From Sphaerochaeta sp. (GTDB taxonomy: Bacteria; Spirochaetota; Spirochaetia; Sphaerochaetales; Sphaerochaetaceae), in NCBI GenBank assembly GCA_023228445.1, contig JALOBD010000001.1, forward strand, positions 1-64,000: a DNA stretch of 64,000 nucleotides, written 5' to 3'. The notes under the pieces were generated by a model. It did not search any database. It worked only from the letters and a program-made list of their open reading frames with translations, and was not told the DNA's origin. Shown here in pieces: positions 8,271 through 15,561 of the stretch (positions within the stretch are counted from its first letter, which is position 1; every line of letters starts with the position of its first letter). The translations under genes were made by a program, and so were the position numbers.

Positions 8271-8300
8271 ACTATACAATTGTTGGTCATGCTTTTGCAA
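8271..8300 (-). promoter_or_regulatory. hprK operon promoter
   Basis: Minus-strand TTGCAA (8300-8295), an 18-bp spacer and TATAGT (8276-8271). The leader of about 18 bases carries AAAAGGAG before the hprK ATG, so this unit is conventionally led. Confidence 0.6.
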
Positions 8301-8343
8301 GTGAGAAATCTCGACCACCGGCGGTCTGCGGGTTTTTTGTCCA

Positions 8344-8372
8344 TTGACGAGTGACGTGCCAAGCCGTATTCT
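8344..8372 (+). promoter_or_regulatory. hpf promoter
   Basis: TTGACG (8344-8349), a 17-bp spacer and TATTCT (8367-8372). An AAAGGAGG ribosome site follows about 18 bases later, before the ATG at 8403. Confidence 0.65.
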
Positions 8373-8402
8373 TAAGGTACGACCATAGTCAAAGGAGGGC
8401 TT

Positions 8403-8699
8403 ATGAATTTGACAGTCAGAGGCATCCGGTACAACCCAAGCGACGAAACTCGGGCATTTTTGGACAAGAAGCTCCAGAAGCTCCAATTTGCCGAAGGGTA
8501 CCTGCACGACTTGGACATCGTGATCACCCGCGAGACGAGCGGGCAGGGGTACCATTTGGACGGAAAGCTCCACTTCTCTTGGGGGACCATCAAGATGGTC
8601 AGCTATGATTGTTATGAACTATATGAGGGCATCGAGCTCTTGGTCGACAAGATCGAGGCCACCGCCCGCAAGGAGAAAGGAAAGATTCAAGATCGATGA
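8403..8699 (+). CDS. hpf: Ribosome hibernation promoting factor (short form)
   Basis: Binds the 30S subunit between head and body and stabilises inactive 70S or 100S ribosomes in slow growth. The 98-aa product has the compact beta-alpha-beta-beta-beta-alpha HPF/YfiA fold pattern (MNLTVRGIRYNPSDETRAFL at the N-terminus). There is no long C-terminal dimerisation domain, so it is the short type. It faces rpoN, with a terminator hairpin between them. In enterobacteria hpf follows rpoN on the same strand; here the same neighbours persist but hpf is inverted. Confidence 0.9.
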   Translation: MNLTVRGIRYNPSDETRAFLDKKLQKLQFAEGYLHDLDIVITRETSGQGYHLDGKLHFSWGTIKMVSYDCYELYEGIELLVDKIEATARKEKGKIQDR

Positions 8700-8723
8700 G
8701 TATGCGGAAGCGATGAAACGGGG

Positions 8724-8747
8724 AGGGGTGCGCAAGCACCCCTTTGC
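8724..8747. terminator. Bidirectional terminator between hpf and rpoN
   Basis: AGGGGTGC (8724-8731), a GCAA tetraloop and GCACCCCT (8736-8743) form a perfect 8-bp stem, followed by TTT on the plus strand. It sits between the two convergent stop codons. Confidence 0.75.
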
Positions 8748-8749
8748 TG

Positions 8750-10153
8750 TCAGTTGGTCCCCCGGATGAAGGAGGGGTCGATGTTCAGCTCGTTGCGGTA
8801 CTTGGCCACCGTCCGTCGGGCAACCGATACACCCTCCTCCTTGAGGATATCGCTGATCTTCTGATCGCTGAGCGCCTTCGCCCCCTGGTGGTCATCCAAG
8901 ATCCTCCGGATCATCTCCTTGACCGCCTCCTTGGAGAAGAGTGCCCCCTCCTCGCCGACTGCCGAGCTGAAGAGCCCCTTGACCTGGATGAGGCCCCAGT
9001 CGGTGTCGACCCACTTCGCCGTGCTGATCCTGCTGACCGTCGTCTCGTGTACCCCCAGCTCTGCGGCGACCTCCTTTTGGGTCAGTGGCTTGATGTAGAG
9101 CGGACCTGAGAGGAAGAATTCACGCTGGCGCTTCATCAAGACCTGGCCAAGGCGGTAGAGGGTCTTGTTGCGCACCTCGATCTGGAAGAGCAGGCTCTCG
9201 GCACGCTTGATCTGCTCGTTGATGTACGCCGTTGCCTTTTTGGCCTCCTCCTCATCTCCGATGTGGTCGGCGAGGTGTTCGAAGGAGGCCTGGATGCGCA
9301 GGTCGGGCAGGGCATGGTCGTTCATCTGCATCACCAGCTCGCCCCCGTCGCGGCGGATGGAGAGCTCGGGGATGACGAACTGCTCCGGTCCGCTTGAGAA
9401 GCTCTGGCCGGGGAAGGGGGTCAGTGTCTTGAGGAAGGTGTAGAGCACCTCCAGATCGTATGCGTCGATACCCAGCTCCTTGGCCACCTGTTCGCTCTTG
9501 CCCGAGCGCATCAACTCGAGCTTTTCGTTGACCAGGCGGGAGAAGGTCTCCAGCTCCTCACCCTCCATCCCCTGCTGGGCAGCCTGGGCGATCAGCGATT
9601 CGCGCCAGCAGCGCACCCCGATACCCGCCGGTTCGAGACGGGCCAGGACAGCGAGCATCTTGGGCAGGTGGGCACGCTGGGTCTCAGAGAGCAACGCTTC
9701 CGGCTCGCTGGTGAAGAAGCCGTTTGCATCGAGGCCGGTGATGAGGATCGCGCCGACCTCGTACTCCTCGTCGCTGAGATGTTCGTACCCCAGCTGGGTG
9801 AGCAGGTGTTCACCAAGGCTCGCCCGCCGGGAGAGCGCTCCCTCCAAGAAACGGCTCTGCCGCTCCGTCGCCTCGGTGTCGTATCCGCCCCGGTCGCTGC
9901 CGTAGGCGGAGGAGTCGGAGTAGCTGTCGTCAGTGAGGCGGGCCTCTCTTTGTTGTTTTTCCCGGGCAACGCGGTCGTAGGAGAAATCCCAGCTGGCAGG
10001 CAGCTCCAAGGCGGGGTTGGTCTCGACCTCCGCCTTGATGCGCTGTTGCAGCTCAGAGAGCGGCATCGCCATCAGCTCAAAGGATTGGATCAGCTGGGGG
10101 CTGAGCCTCAGCTGTTGTTTTTGTGTCAGGGTAAGATTGGGTCTGATGTCCAT
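8750..10153 (-). CDS. rpoN: RNA polymerase sigma-54 factor
   Basis: Alternative sigma factor that recognises -24/-12 promoters and needs AAA+ activators such as the NtrC-type protein at 31338. The glutamine/leucine-rich region I starts the protein (LTQKQQLRLSPQLIQSFELM), followed by the core-binding region, a helix-turn-helix (HETTVSRIS) and the RpoN box ARRTVAKYR near the C-terminus. About 467 aa. I take the ATG at 10153, which overlaps the lptB stop by one base; a GTG at 10156 is equally possible from its ribosome-site spacing. Last gene of lptC-lptA-lptB-rpoN. Confidence 0.96.
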   Translation of the reverse strand: MDIRPNLTLTQKQQLRLSPQLIQSFELMAMPLSELQQRIKAEVETNPALELPASWDFSYDRVAREKQQREARLTDDSYSDSSAYGSDRGGYDTEATERQSRFLEGALSRRASLGEHLLTQLGYEHLSDEEYEVGAILITGLDANGFFTSEPEALLSETQRAHLPKMLAVLARLEPAGIGVRCWRESLIAQAAQQGMEGEELETFSRLVNEKLELMRSGKSEQVAKELGIDAYDLEVLYTFLKTLTPFPGQSFSSGPEQFVIPELSIRRDGGELVMQMNDHALPDLRIQASFEHLADHIGDEEEAKKATAYINEQIKRAESLLFQIEVRNKTLYRLGQVLMKRQREFFLSGPLYIKPLTQKEVAAELGVHETTVSRISTAKWVDTDWGLIQVKGLFSSAVGEEGALFSKEAVKEMIRRILDDHQGAKALSDQKISDILKEEGVSVARRTVAKYRNELNIDPSFIRGTN

Positions 10154-10890
10154 CACACTCGCTCTCCGAACTCGCTGCCGAAGTAGATCTCACGCGCCTC
10201 CTTGTTGGCAAGCAGCTCCTTGCGTGTTCCGCTGACCAGGATCGATCCAGCATTGATGATGTGGCTGGTGGTGGTGATGGAGAGGGTGTCGATGACATTG
10301 TGGTCGGTCAAAAGGATGCCGATGCCCGCCTTTGCCATCGTGGTGATGAGGCTCTTGATCTCATAGACCGCCTTGGGGTCGATACCGGCAAAGGGTTCGT
10401 CCAAGAGGAGGAACTTGGGGTCTGCCGCGAGGCAACGGGCGATCTCGCAGCGCCTGCGCTCCCCGCCGCTGAGGGTATACCCCTTCTGATGACGCACCTC
10501 TTGGATACCGAACTCCTCCAGCAACGCCTCCACCCGTGCCTGTTGTTCCCGACCGCTGAGGTCGTCCCGACTCTCTGCCACCAAGCGGATGTTCTCTTCG
10601 ACGGTGAGCTTGCGGAAGATCGAGGGTTCCTGGGGCAGGTAGGAGAGGCCTTTGCGGCTACGCAGGTGCATCGGCAGCGAGGAGATCTCCTCGCCGTTGA
10701 GGATGATCGATCCCCCCTTGCTCTTGAGAAAGCCGACGATCATGTAGAAGCTCGTCGTCTTGCCCGCTCCGTTGGGCCCGAGCAGGCCGATGATCTCCCC
10801 GCTCCTCATGGAGAAGGAGACGTCCTTGACCACCTGTTTGCGACCGTAGAACTTGACCAGGTTGCGTACCTCAAGGATGTTATCACCCAC
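10153..10890 (-). CDS. lptB: LPS export ABC transporter ATP-binding protein LptB
   Basis: ATPase that powers extraction of lipopolysaccharide, or a related glycolipid, from the inner membrane. Motifs: Walker A GPNGAGKTT, Q-loop LPQEPSIFRKLT, signature LSGGERRR, Walker B FLLLDEPFAGIDP and the switch His in LTDHN. These sequences match LptB rather than generic ABC ATPases. 245 aa, GTG start overlapping the end of lptA by eight bases. The LptF/G permeases are not in the window. The neighbour order lptC-lptA-lptB-rpoN is the same as in proteobacteria. Confidence 0.93.
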   Translation of the reverse strand: MGDNILEVRNLVKFYGRKQVVKDVSFSMRSGEIIGLLGPNGAGKTTSFYMIVGFLKSKGGSIILNGEEISSLPMHLRSRKGLSYLPQEPSIFRKLTVEENIRLVAESRDDLSGREQQARVEALLEEFGIQEVRHQKGYTLSGGERRRCEIARCLAADPKFLLLDEPFAGIDPKAVYEIKSLITTMAKAGIGILLTDHNVIDTLSITTTSHIINAGSILVSGTRKELLANKEAREIYFGSEFGERV

Positions 10891-11506
10891 CGATCACCCC
10901 CTTGATCGCCCCCTTCATCACAATCTCCTCGCTCTCTAGGTCGACCTCAATCCGCTGCGCCTCATAGCGGTCGCCGTCCCACGCCACCCTGGCGTTTCCA
11001 CTCATATCCAGCGTCTCTGCTGTACGATCGAAGACGAGGCGGTCGCTTTGACAGACCATCGGGCCACGATCGGTGTGTCGCAAGAGCAGCACGGAGACCT
11101 CCAGTTCAACAATTGAACGCTGGATGTCGTAGAAGAGGCGGAACGATGAAGCGTGCACCTGGTTTGCCGTATCGTCGATCTCCACATAGCCGTTGACCGC
11201 CACCGTCTCCTCGATGCGGTCATAGAAGAGGGATCGGGTGGTGAGCACAATGCCCCGCTCCTCGTCGGTGAGGAGAACCGAGCCGGTACAGGAGACGTAG
11301 CGGTACTCCTCACCGCCCAGTTCGATGGTATCGGCGCTCAGTGTCATCGAGCCGCTCCCAATCGTTGCTCCGCCGGTCAGCGAGACGCTCTCTCGCCCCT
11401 CCTTCATCACCAGCTTTGTCGCTCCCCCGCTGAAGGTGATTGCCTCGGCGGCGGGGAGGGGCAGGGTGAGCAGCAGTGAGCAGACGCAGAGAAGAAGAAC
11501 CTTCAT
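10883..11506 (-). CDS. lptA: LptA/OstA-like periplasmic protein
   Basis: Predicted periplasmic bridge protein of the Lpt machine. A signal peptide (about residues 1-22, ending PAAEA) precedes a repetitive beta-rich region of the OstA/LptA jellyroll type (SVSLTGGATIGSGSMTLSAD, then VNGYVEIDDTANQVHAS). 207 aa, near the usual 170-200. The ATG overlaps the lptC stop (ATGA), and the 3' end overlaps lptB. The order and overlaps strongly support the assignment, since LptA sequences are poorly conserved. Confidence 0.8.
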   Translation of the reverse strand: MKVLLLCVCSLLLTLPLPAAEAITFSGGATKLVMKEGRESVSLTGGATIGSGSMTLSADTIELGGEEYRYVSCTGSVLLTDEERGIVLTTRSLFYDRIEETVAVNGYVEIDDTANQVHASSFRLFYDIQRSIVELEVSVLLLRHTDRGPMVCQSDRLVFDRTAETLDMSGNARVAWDGDRYEAQRIEVDLESEEIVMKGAIKGVIGG

Positions 11507-12042
11507 GGTAACAACACCCCCTCGGTGATGCGGTCGAAGGTGAAGGTCGAGTTCTTCAAATCCCCGTCGAGGCCATAGCCTTCGATGCGTTTGTCGTTGG
11601 TGTAGACGATGGTGACCAGCTGGTCGGCAGGGGCGTTGATCAACTGCTGCTTGTGCAACCAGGTGAGTTCATCTGCGGTGATGACAACATCGTTACGGTA
11701 GTCGGTTACCTGGACATTTCCCCTCAGCAGGGCATCCCAACTCTTGGTGTTCGCCTCCGCCTCGTCAGAGCGTCCACTGAGGGTGACGGTGCCCGTCTCA
11801 TCGTACTGGCTGAAGGAGATGTCGGTGATCACGGCGGTGTCACTCTTCTCGAAGATGGATATTTCGGCAGCTTGGATGGCGATGGGCTCGCTCTCCTCGT
11901 CCTTGAGCACGTATTCGGCGTTGACCAGGGTGAGATCGGGCAGCGACAGGGTTCGGCTGGCCAGCTCAGCCTCGGTGGAGAGGGAGCAGGAGATGGTCAA
12001 CAATGATGCAATAACCATGCCAATACATGCTTTTCTGGACAT
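11503..12042 (-). CDS. lptC: LptC-like lipoprotein
   Basis: Predicted inner-membrane-proximal Lpt component. Starting at the ATG at 12042 gives a signal ending LLTISC, a lipobox, so the protein is a lipoprotein rather than the membrane-anchored form known from E. coli LptC. The rest is beta-rich (TVTLSGRSDEAEANT, VQVTDYRNDVVITADELTW), as expected for the LptC jellyroll. 179 aa. No ribosome site is visible; TTGCCC-N17-TATACT ends six bases before the ATG, so translation is probably leaderless. First gene of the lpt-rpoN operon. Confidence 0.75.
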   Translation of the reverse strand: MSRKACIGMVIASLLTISCSLSTEAELASRTLSLPDLTLVNAEYVLKDEESEPIAIQAAEISIFEKSDTAVITDISFSQYDETGTVTLSGRSDEAEANTKSWDALLRGNVQVTDYRNDVVITADELTWLHKQQLINAPADQLVTIVYTNDKRIEGYGLDGDLKNSTFTFDRITEGVLLP

Positions 12043-12048
12043 GGTTCG

Positions 12049-12077
12049 AGTATACCTGCCCTTTGGCCTTTGGGCAA
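12049..12077 (-). promoter_or_regulatory. lptC-lptA-lptB-rpoN promoter, leaderless layout
   Basis: Minus-strand TTGCCC (12077-12072), a 17-bp spacer and TATACT (12054-12049), then six bases and the ATG at 12042. The predicted transcript begins at the start codon. Confidence 0.65.
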
Positions 12078-12079
12078 TC

Positions 12080-12487
12080 TCAATCGTGGTCCTGTTTTTG
12101 AATGACGACGGGCATATAGCGACGTTGCCGTGTCCTGAAGTACGCCCACACCCCGGCAAAGCCCACTGCAATGCCGCCGAGGGAGAGCAGGAAGGAGGCT
12201 CCCTCGCCGAGGCCTGCGGCCTTGGAGAGGTAGTAGCAGACGGGGAAGAGGACCAACGGGGCGATGAGGGTGATCAAGGTCCCGCCGATGGTGCGTGCCG
12301 GATGGAGGAAGAGGTTGATGGTATCGCCGCTCTTCAGCTCCAGCTTCTCCTTGTTCCAGGCCTTGAAGGTCCTGTTCTTGGTAGTACAAAATGCCGAACC
12401 CTTGCAACCGTTGCAGGCAGCGGATGAACAGCTGACTTCGATCAGGTCGTCTCCAAGGAGTCTGGTTATGGTGACGTGCTCGTGCAT
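12080..12487 (-). CDS. RseC/MucC-like membrane protein (SoxR-reducing system type)
   Basis: 135-aa integral membrane protein. A Cys-rich N-terminal segment (CSSAACNGCKGSAFCTTKN, about residues 20-38) is followed by a beta-rich stretch, two transmembrane helices (about 68-88 and 96-114) and a basic tail. This is the layout of the RseC/RsxC-associated family, thought to act in redox control or next to Rnf complexes. No Rnf genes are in the window. The ATG has AGGAG upstream and lies 22 bases inside the ymdB-like gene, so the two are co-transcribed. Confidence 0.75.
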   Translation of the reverse strand: MHEHVTITRLLGDDLIEVSCSSAACNGCKGSAFCTTKNRTFKAWNKEKLELKSGDTINLFLHPARTIGGTLITLIAPLVLFPVCYYLSKAAGLGEGASFLLSLGGIAVGFAGVWAYFRTRQRRYMPVVIQKQDHD

Positions 12488-13293
12488 GGTGTTTGCTCCT
12501 GTTTCCCGTCGACGGGAATACGAATCGGTTCGATGGCCACCGCCTTGCCACTGTCATCGATGTCGACGAGGACACCGACGAGCTCGAGGCTCTCCCAACA
12601 CTCCTGGCTGCGCCTCGGCACCGCGGTGATCTGCTTCTCGATCTCCCCGTCGGGATCGAAGCCTCCCACGCTCATCTGGCTGCCGCACCGGCCATTGTCG
12701 GTGATGTAGGCGGTCCCGCCTCTAAGGATGGTGGCATCGGCGCTCAGCACCTTGGTGTGGGTGCCGATGACCGCCGCCGCCTTGCCCTTGAGCATATGGC
12801 CCATGGTGAGCTTCTCAGCGGTGGGGGAGGCGTGGAACTGCACCAGGGCGATGGCTCCTTCGCCGAGGGCTTGGTCGACCAGGTACTGGGCGAGAGCGAA
12901 GGCGTTGGAGAGGTGGGTGCGGGGAAAGTCGGCATTGCCGAGGAGATTGATGATGCACACCTTCTGCTCGGCTACGGTGAGGTAGCGTACCCCGCGTCCC
13001 GGGTTCTGTTGTGGATAGTTGGCCGCTCTGAGAATCGAGGGGTTCTTGTCAATGAATTCAACCATGTCGAGCTTGTAGTAGAGTTTTTCTCCACCGGTGA
13101 TGACATCGATACCCAGCTTCAAGAGCTGCATGGAGTGGGCCTTGCCCAAGCCGAAGCCACCGGTGGCGCCCTCGGCGTTGGCGATGACCAGGTCGATGGA
13201 CCGCGCCTCTCGCAGCGGACGCAGCGCGTTCTTGACACAGGTAATGCCGGGCTTTCCTACGATCTCTCCCAAAAAGAGGACTCTGATGCTCAT
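12466..13293 (-). CDS. YmdB-family (TIGR00282-like) metallophosphoesterase with degenerate metal site
   Basis: Overall sequence matches the YmdB phosphodiesterase family: FLGEIVGKPG at the start, VQFHASPTAEKLTMG and GTHTKVLSADATILRGGTAYITD later. Comparison with remembered YmdB sequences shows several metal ligands changed: the first Asp is Glu10, the Asn of ENA is Gly42, the Asn-His pair is Gly68-Glu69, and the last His of THTH is Lys181. Glu41, His154 and His179 remain. It may use fewer metals, have another activity, or act only as a binding protein. 275 aa. The ATG at 13293 follows TTGCCA-N18-TACTGT by six bases and has no ribosome site. Confidence 0.8.
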   Translation of the reverse strand: MSIRVLFLGEIVGKPGITCVKNALRPLREARSIDLVIANAEGATGGFGLGKAHSMQLLKLGIDVITGGEKLYYKLDMVEFIDKNPSILRAANYPQQNPGRGVRYLTVAEQKVCIINLLGNADFPRTHLSNAFALAQYLVDQALGEGAIALVQFHASPTAEKLTMGHMLKGKAAAVIGTHTKVLSADATILRGGTAYITDNGRCGSQMSVGGFDPDGEIEKQITAVPRRSQECWESLELVGVLVDIDDSGKAVAIEPIRIPVDGKQEQTPCTSTSP

Positions 13294-13299
13294 GGCTCT

Positions 13300-13329
13300 A
13301 CAGTACCGATTTTCTTACCCCCATGGCAA
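13300..13329 (-). promoter_or_regulatory. Promoter of the ymdB-like gene, leaderless layout
   Basis: Minus-strand TTGCCA (13329-13324), an 18-bp spacer and TACTGT (13305-13300), then six bases and the ATG at 13293. Confidence 0.55.
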
Positions 13330-13378
13330 GGGATGGCAGGGGACGAAGACAAGCCACCGCATGATGGCTTGTCGATGA

Positions 13379-13453
13379 TGAGCCCGGCGAGACTCGAACT
13401 CACGGCCTTCTCCTCCGGAGGGAGACGCTCTATCCAGACTGAGCTACGGACCC
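13379..13453 (-). tRNA. tRNA-Arg, anticodon CCG
   Basis: A 75-base cloverleaf on the minus strand. The acceptor pairs GGGTCCG with CGGGCTC (two G-U pairs), the D arm is GCTCAG...AGAGC, and the anticodon stem is TCTCC/GGAGA with loop CTCCGGA giving anticodon CCG (reads CGG). The T-arm contains GTTCGAGTC. The discriminator is A, and CCA is not encoded, since TCA-like bases follow. A strong TTGACA/TACGAT promoter lies 11 bases upstream. The ymdB-like gene follows downstream on the same strand. Confidence 0.93.
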
Positions 13454-13464
13454 GAAGCTTTGTC

Positions 13465-13493
13465 ATCGTACACACCTCGCTTTGCTCTGTCAA
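13465..13493 (-). promoter_or_regulatory. tRNA-Arg promoter
   Basis: Minus-strand TTGACA (13493-13488), a 17-bp spacer and TACGAT (13470-13465), 11 bases before the mature tRNA 5' end. Confidence 0.75.
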
Positions 13494-13615
13494 GGGAGGT
13501 ACACATAAAATCCTATGACAAAAGAACATAAATATCTAATTAAATACTATGCAACAAGTAATACAGCAATGCCTTTCTGTGTCAAGAAATATTGGAATCA
13601 TCAATGTCGCAACTC

Positions 13616-13644
13616 TTGACACTTGTTGCCGCTCTTACTAGACT
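13616..13644 (+). promoter_or_regulatory. Promoter of the 13667 exported-protein gene in an AT-rich spacer
   Basis: Perfect TTGACA (13616-13621), a 17-bp spacer and TAGACT (13639-13644). A GGGGAG ribosome site precedes the ATG at 13667. The upstream stretch 13500-13610 is markedly AT-rich compared with its surroundings and holds no gene; it probably acts as an UP-type or regulatory region. Confidence 0.7.
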
Positions 13645-13666
13645 AGTTTCAGGGGAGTTTCTGTAG

Positions 13667-14245
13667 ATGAACAAGCGAACGCAAGCACATACATTCCTGG
13701 TTGCAACACTCTTGTTGCTGTTCATTGCCCTGAGCGGGCTTGCGGCAGCGGTGTCCACGCTTCCGTTCAATCAAATCAGGGTAGTGGGACAGATGCCCAT
13801 CACCGAGATTTTCCGAGTCGACCAGAACGAACAGGCCCTTGACTTCAACCTGGTGGAGAGTCGCAACAGCATCGTACAGGTCGGTTCCTACACCTTGATC
13901 TCCAACAACATCAGCGGCCAATTCAAGCTCACCATCAAACCGGGTGAGTTGGGAGACCTCGACCAGTTCATCTTCTCCCTCGACCAGGGCGAACCGCTGA
14001 TCGATGGCCAACTCTCCGAGCTGCCCTTCTCCATCCGCGTCACCAGCGAGACGAGTCGAACCTCGAGTGTCGGCGGCTCGCGGGCGATGGTCAAGGACCT
14101 CGGTGTGCGTGGTGGCTACTCCAACAACAGCGCCATCCTCTACGAAAGTGGCGAGATCCTTGCTGAGATTCCGGACTTCAATCCCGACCGCTACGCCACC
14201 GGGCGGTACAGCGCAGCACTGCAGCTCTCCATCGAAGTGCTCTAG
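13667..14245 (+). CDS. Exported protein of unknown function
   Basis: 192 aa with a clear signal peptide (about residues 1-28, MNKRTQAHTFLVATLLLLFIA then cleavage after AAA). The mature part is rich in short beta-type stretches, with no cysteine, repeat or enzyme motif that I recognise. It looks like a small secreted or periplasmic beta protein. It has its own strong TTGACA/TAGACT promoter, so it is likely well expressed. Its TAG stop shares a CTAG tetranucleotide with the stop of the gene on the opposite strand. The function is unknown. Confidence 0.75.
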   Translation: MNKRTQAHTFLVATLLLLFIALSGLAAAVSTLPFNQIRVVGQMPITEIFRVDQNEQALDFNLVESRNSIVQVGSYTLISNNISGQFKLTIKPGELGDLDQFIFSLDQGEPLIDGQLSELPFSIRVTSETSRTSSVGGSRAMVKDLGVRGGYSNNSAILYESGEILAEIPDFNPDRYATGRYSAALQLSIEVL

Positions 14246-14550
14246 ATGAACTGGTTGTCGAGGAAGAGCTCGTCCTCGTCGTCATCATCGTCGTGAAATT
14301 GCATCCTGATCAGGTCACGCAGCCACTGGGCATCGTCATTGTCCGTTGCTTCGCTGTGCGTCGCTCCCTCGACGGGTAGGTCGAGCCAGGCGCTCAACGC
14401 CAGGAGCGCTTCGGGTGATGAAAAGCAGGGACGCCCCTCAAGGGCGCCTGTCTCTTGGCTCTTGCCCAACAGGTGATAGGGGCAGCGTGCACAACTCTCC
14501 GATAGCTTACAGAAGCGAATCACTTCACTGTACCATTCTCGATTGTTCAT
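14242..14550 (-). CDS. Small Cys-containing, acidic-tail protein, unknown function
   Basis: About 102 aa if started at the ATG at 14550 (MNNREWYSEVIRFCK). An upstream ATG at 14586 would add 12 residues. The N-terminal third holds a Cys cluster (FCKLSESCARCPYHLLG, C-x6-C-x2-C, plus a later Cys in RPCF) that could bind zinc or a cluster. The C-terminus has a run of acidic residues (FHDDDDDEDELF). No known domain is recognised. TATGCT lies six bases before the 14550 ATG, echoing the leaderless layout seen elsewhere, though no good -35 is present. Stop codon interlocks with the convergent gene at CTAG. Confidence 0.6.
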   Translation of the reverse strand: MNNREWYSEVIRFCKLSESCARCPYHLLGKSQETGALEGRPCFSSPEALLALSAWLDLPVEGATHSEATDNDDAQWLRDLIRMQFHDDDDDEDELFLDNQFI

Positions 14551-14595
14551 GGAACCAGCATACCCCACCACCGCCACTTTTTCCATCGCAAAGCG

Positions 14596-14624
14596 TTGGA
14601 TAGTTGATTCATCTCTGATAGAAT
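14596..14624 (+). promoter_or_regulatory. Promoter of the nucleotidyltransferase gene
   Basis: TTGGAT (14596-14601), a 17-bp spacer and TAGAAT (14619-14624). AAGGAG follows before the ATG at 14653, which supports that start rather than the in-frame ATG at 14623 inside the -10 element. Confidence 0.6.
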
Positions 14625-14652
14625 GCCAACCAATGAGGCAAGGAGTGTGCAG

Positions 14653-15561
14653 ATGAAACCAACACTACTGGTATTGGCCGCCGGCATGGGAAGCCGGTAC
14701 GGGGGGATCAAGCAGATCGATGGCGTGGGTTCCCATGGCGAGACATTGCTCGATTATGGGGTATACGACGCCAAGGAGAGTGGCTTTGGCCGGGTTGTCT
14801 TCATCATCCGAAAAGACATTGAGCGGGACTTTCGTGAACGGGTCTTCGACCGGATCGCTCGCAATTTCGATGCCTCCTACCTCTTCCAAGGCATGGACGA
14901 TTTGCTCACCGAGGAGCAGAAGCGCCTCTCGGCAGCCCGGACCAAGCCCTGGGGGACGGTCCACGCCCTCCTCTGCGCCCGCACGGCGGTTGACGAGCCG
15001 TTTGCCGTCATCAACGCCGACGACTACTACGGGCGCGAGGCCTTCCAGATCCTTGCCTCTCACCTCAGCAGCATCGAGAACACCAGCTGCGAGCACGCGA
15101 TGGTCGGCTATGTGCTGCGCAACACGATGAGCCGCAGCGGGACGGTCAGCCGGGCGATCTGCTCAGTGGATGCGGGGTATTTGGTCAGTATGGAGGAGCA
15201 CACCAAGATCGGCTTCGAGGAGGAGCGGATCATCAGCCGGCGTGACAGCGGGCCGGTGCAGCTCACGGGAGATGAGGCGGTATCGATGAACTTCTTCGGT
15301 TTTGCCCCCACGGCGTTCGAGAGCTTTGCCTCCTACTGGGAGTCGTTCATCAATGCCAATGTCACCTCAGGCAAGAACGAGTGCTACCTGCCCAACGGGG
15401 CGAGTGCCATCGTCACCAAGGGCGAGGGGCGGCTGCGCTTCTACACCACCGACGAGACGTGGTTCGGCATGACATACAGCGAGGACCGCCCGATCGTCAA
15501 GGACGAGCTGGCCAAGAAGGTGAGGGCCGGCATCTACCCCGAGCGCCTCTGGCAGCATTGA
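14653..15561 (+). CDS. NTP-transferase family sugar nucleotidyltransferase
   Basis: Cytosolic enzyme expected to join a sugar phosphate to an NTP. The N-terminal nucleotide-binding motif is LAAGMGSRYGGIKQI (about residues 8-22), and a catalytic Asp pair appears in VINADDYYG near residue 120. The sequence is more divergent than GalU or RfbA, so the sugar cannot be named. 302 aa. The start at 14653 is backed by AAGGAG. Its TGA abuts the stop of the convergent YitT gene with no gap. A role in envelope polysaccharide precursors is plausible but not shown. Confidence 0.75.
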   Translation: MKPTLLVLAAGMGSRYGGIKQIDGVGSHGETLLDYGVYDAKESGFGRVVFIIRKDIERDFRERVFDRIARNFDASYLFQGMDDLLTEEQKRLSAARTKPWGTVHALLCARTAVDEPFAVINADDYYGREAFQILASHLSSIENTSCEHAMVGYVLRNTMSRSGTVSRAICSVDAGYLVSMEEHTKIGFEEERIISRRDSGPVQLTGDEAVSMNFFGFAPTAFESFASYWESFINANVTSGKNECYLPNGASAIVTKGEGRLRFYTTDETWFGMTYSEDRPIVKDELAKKVRAGIYPERLWQH

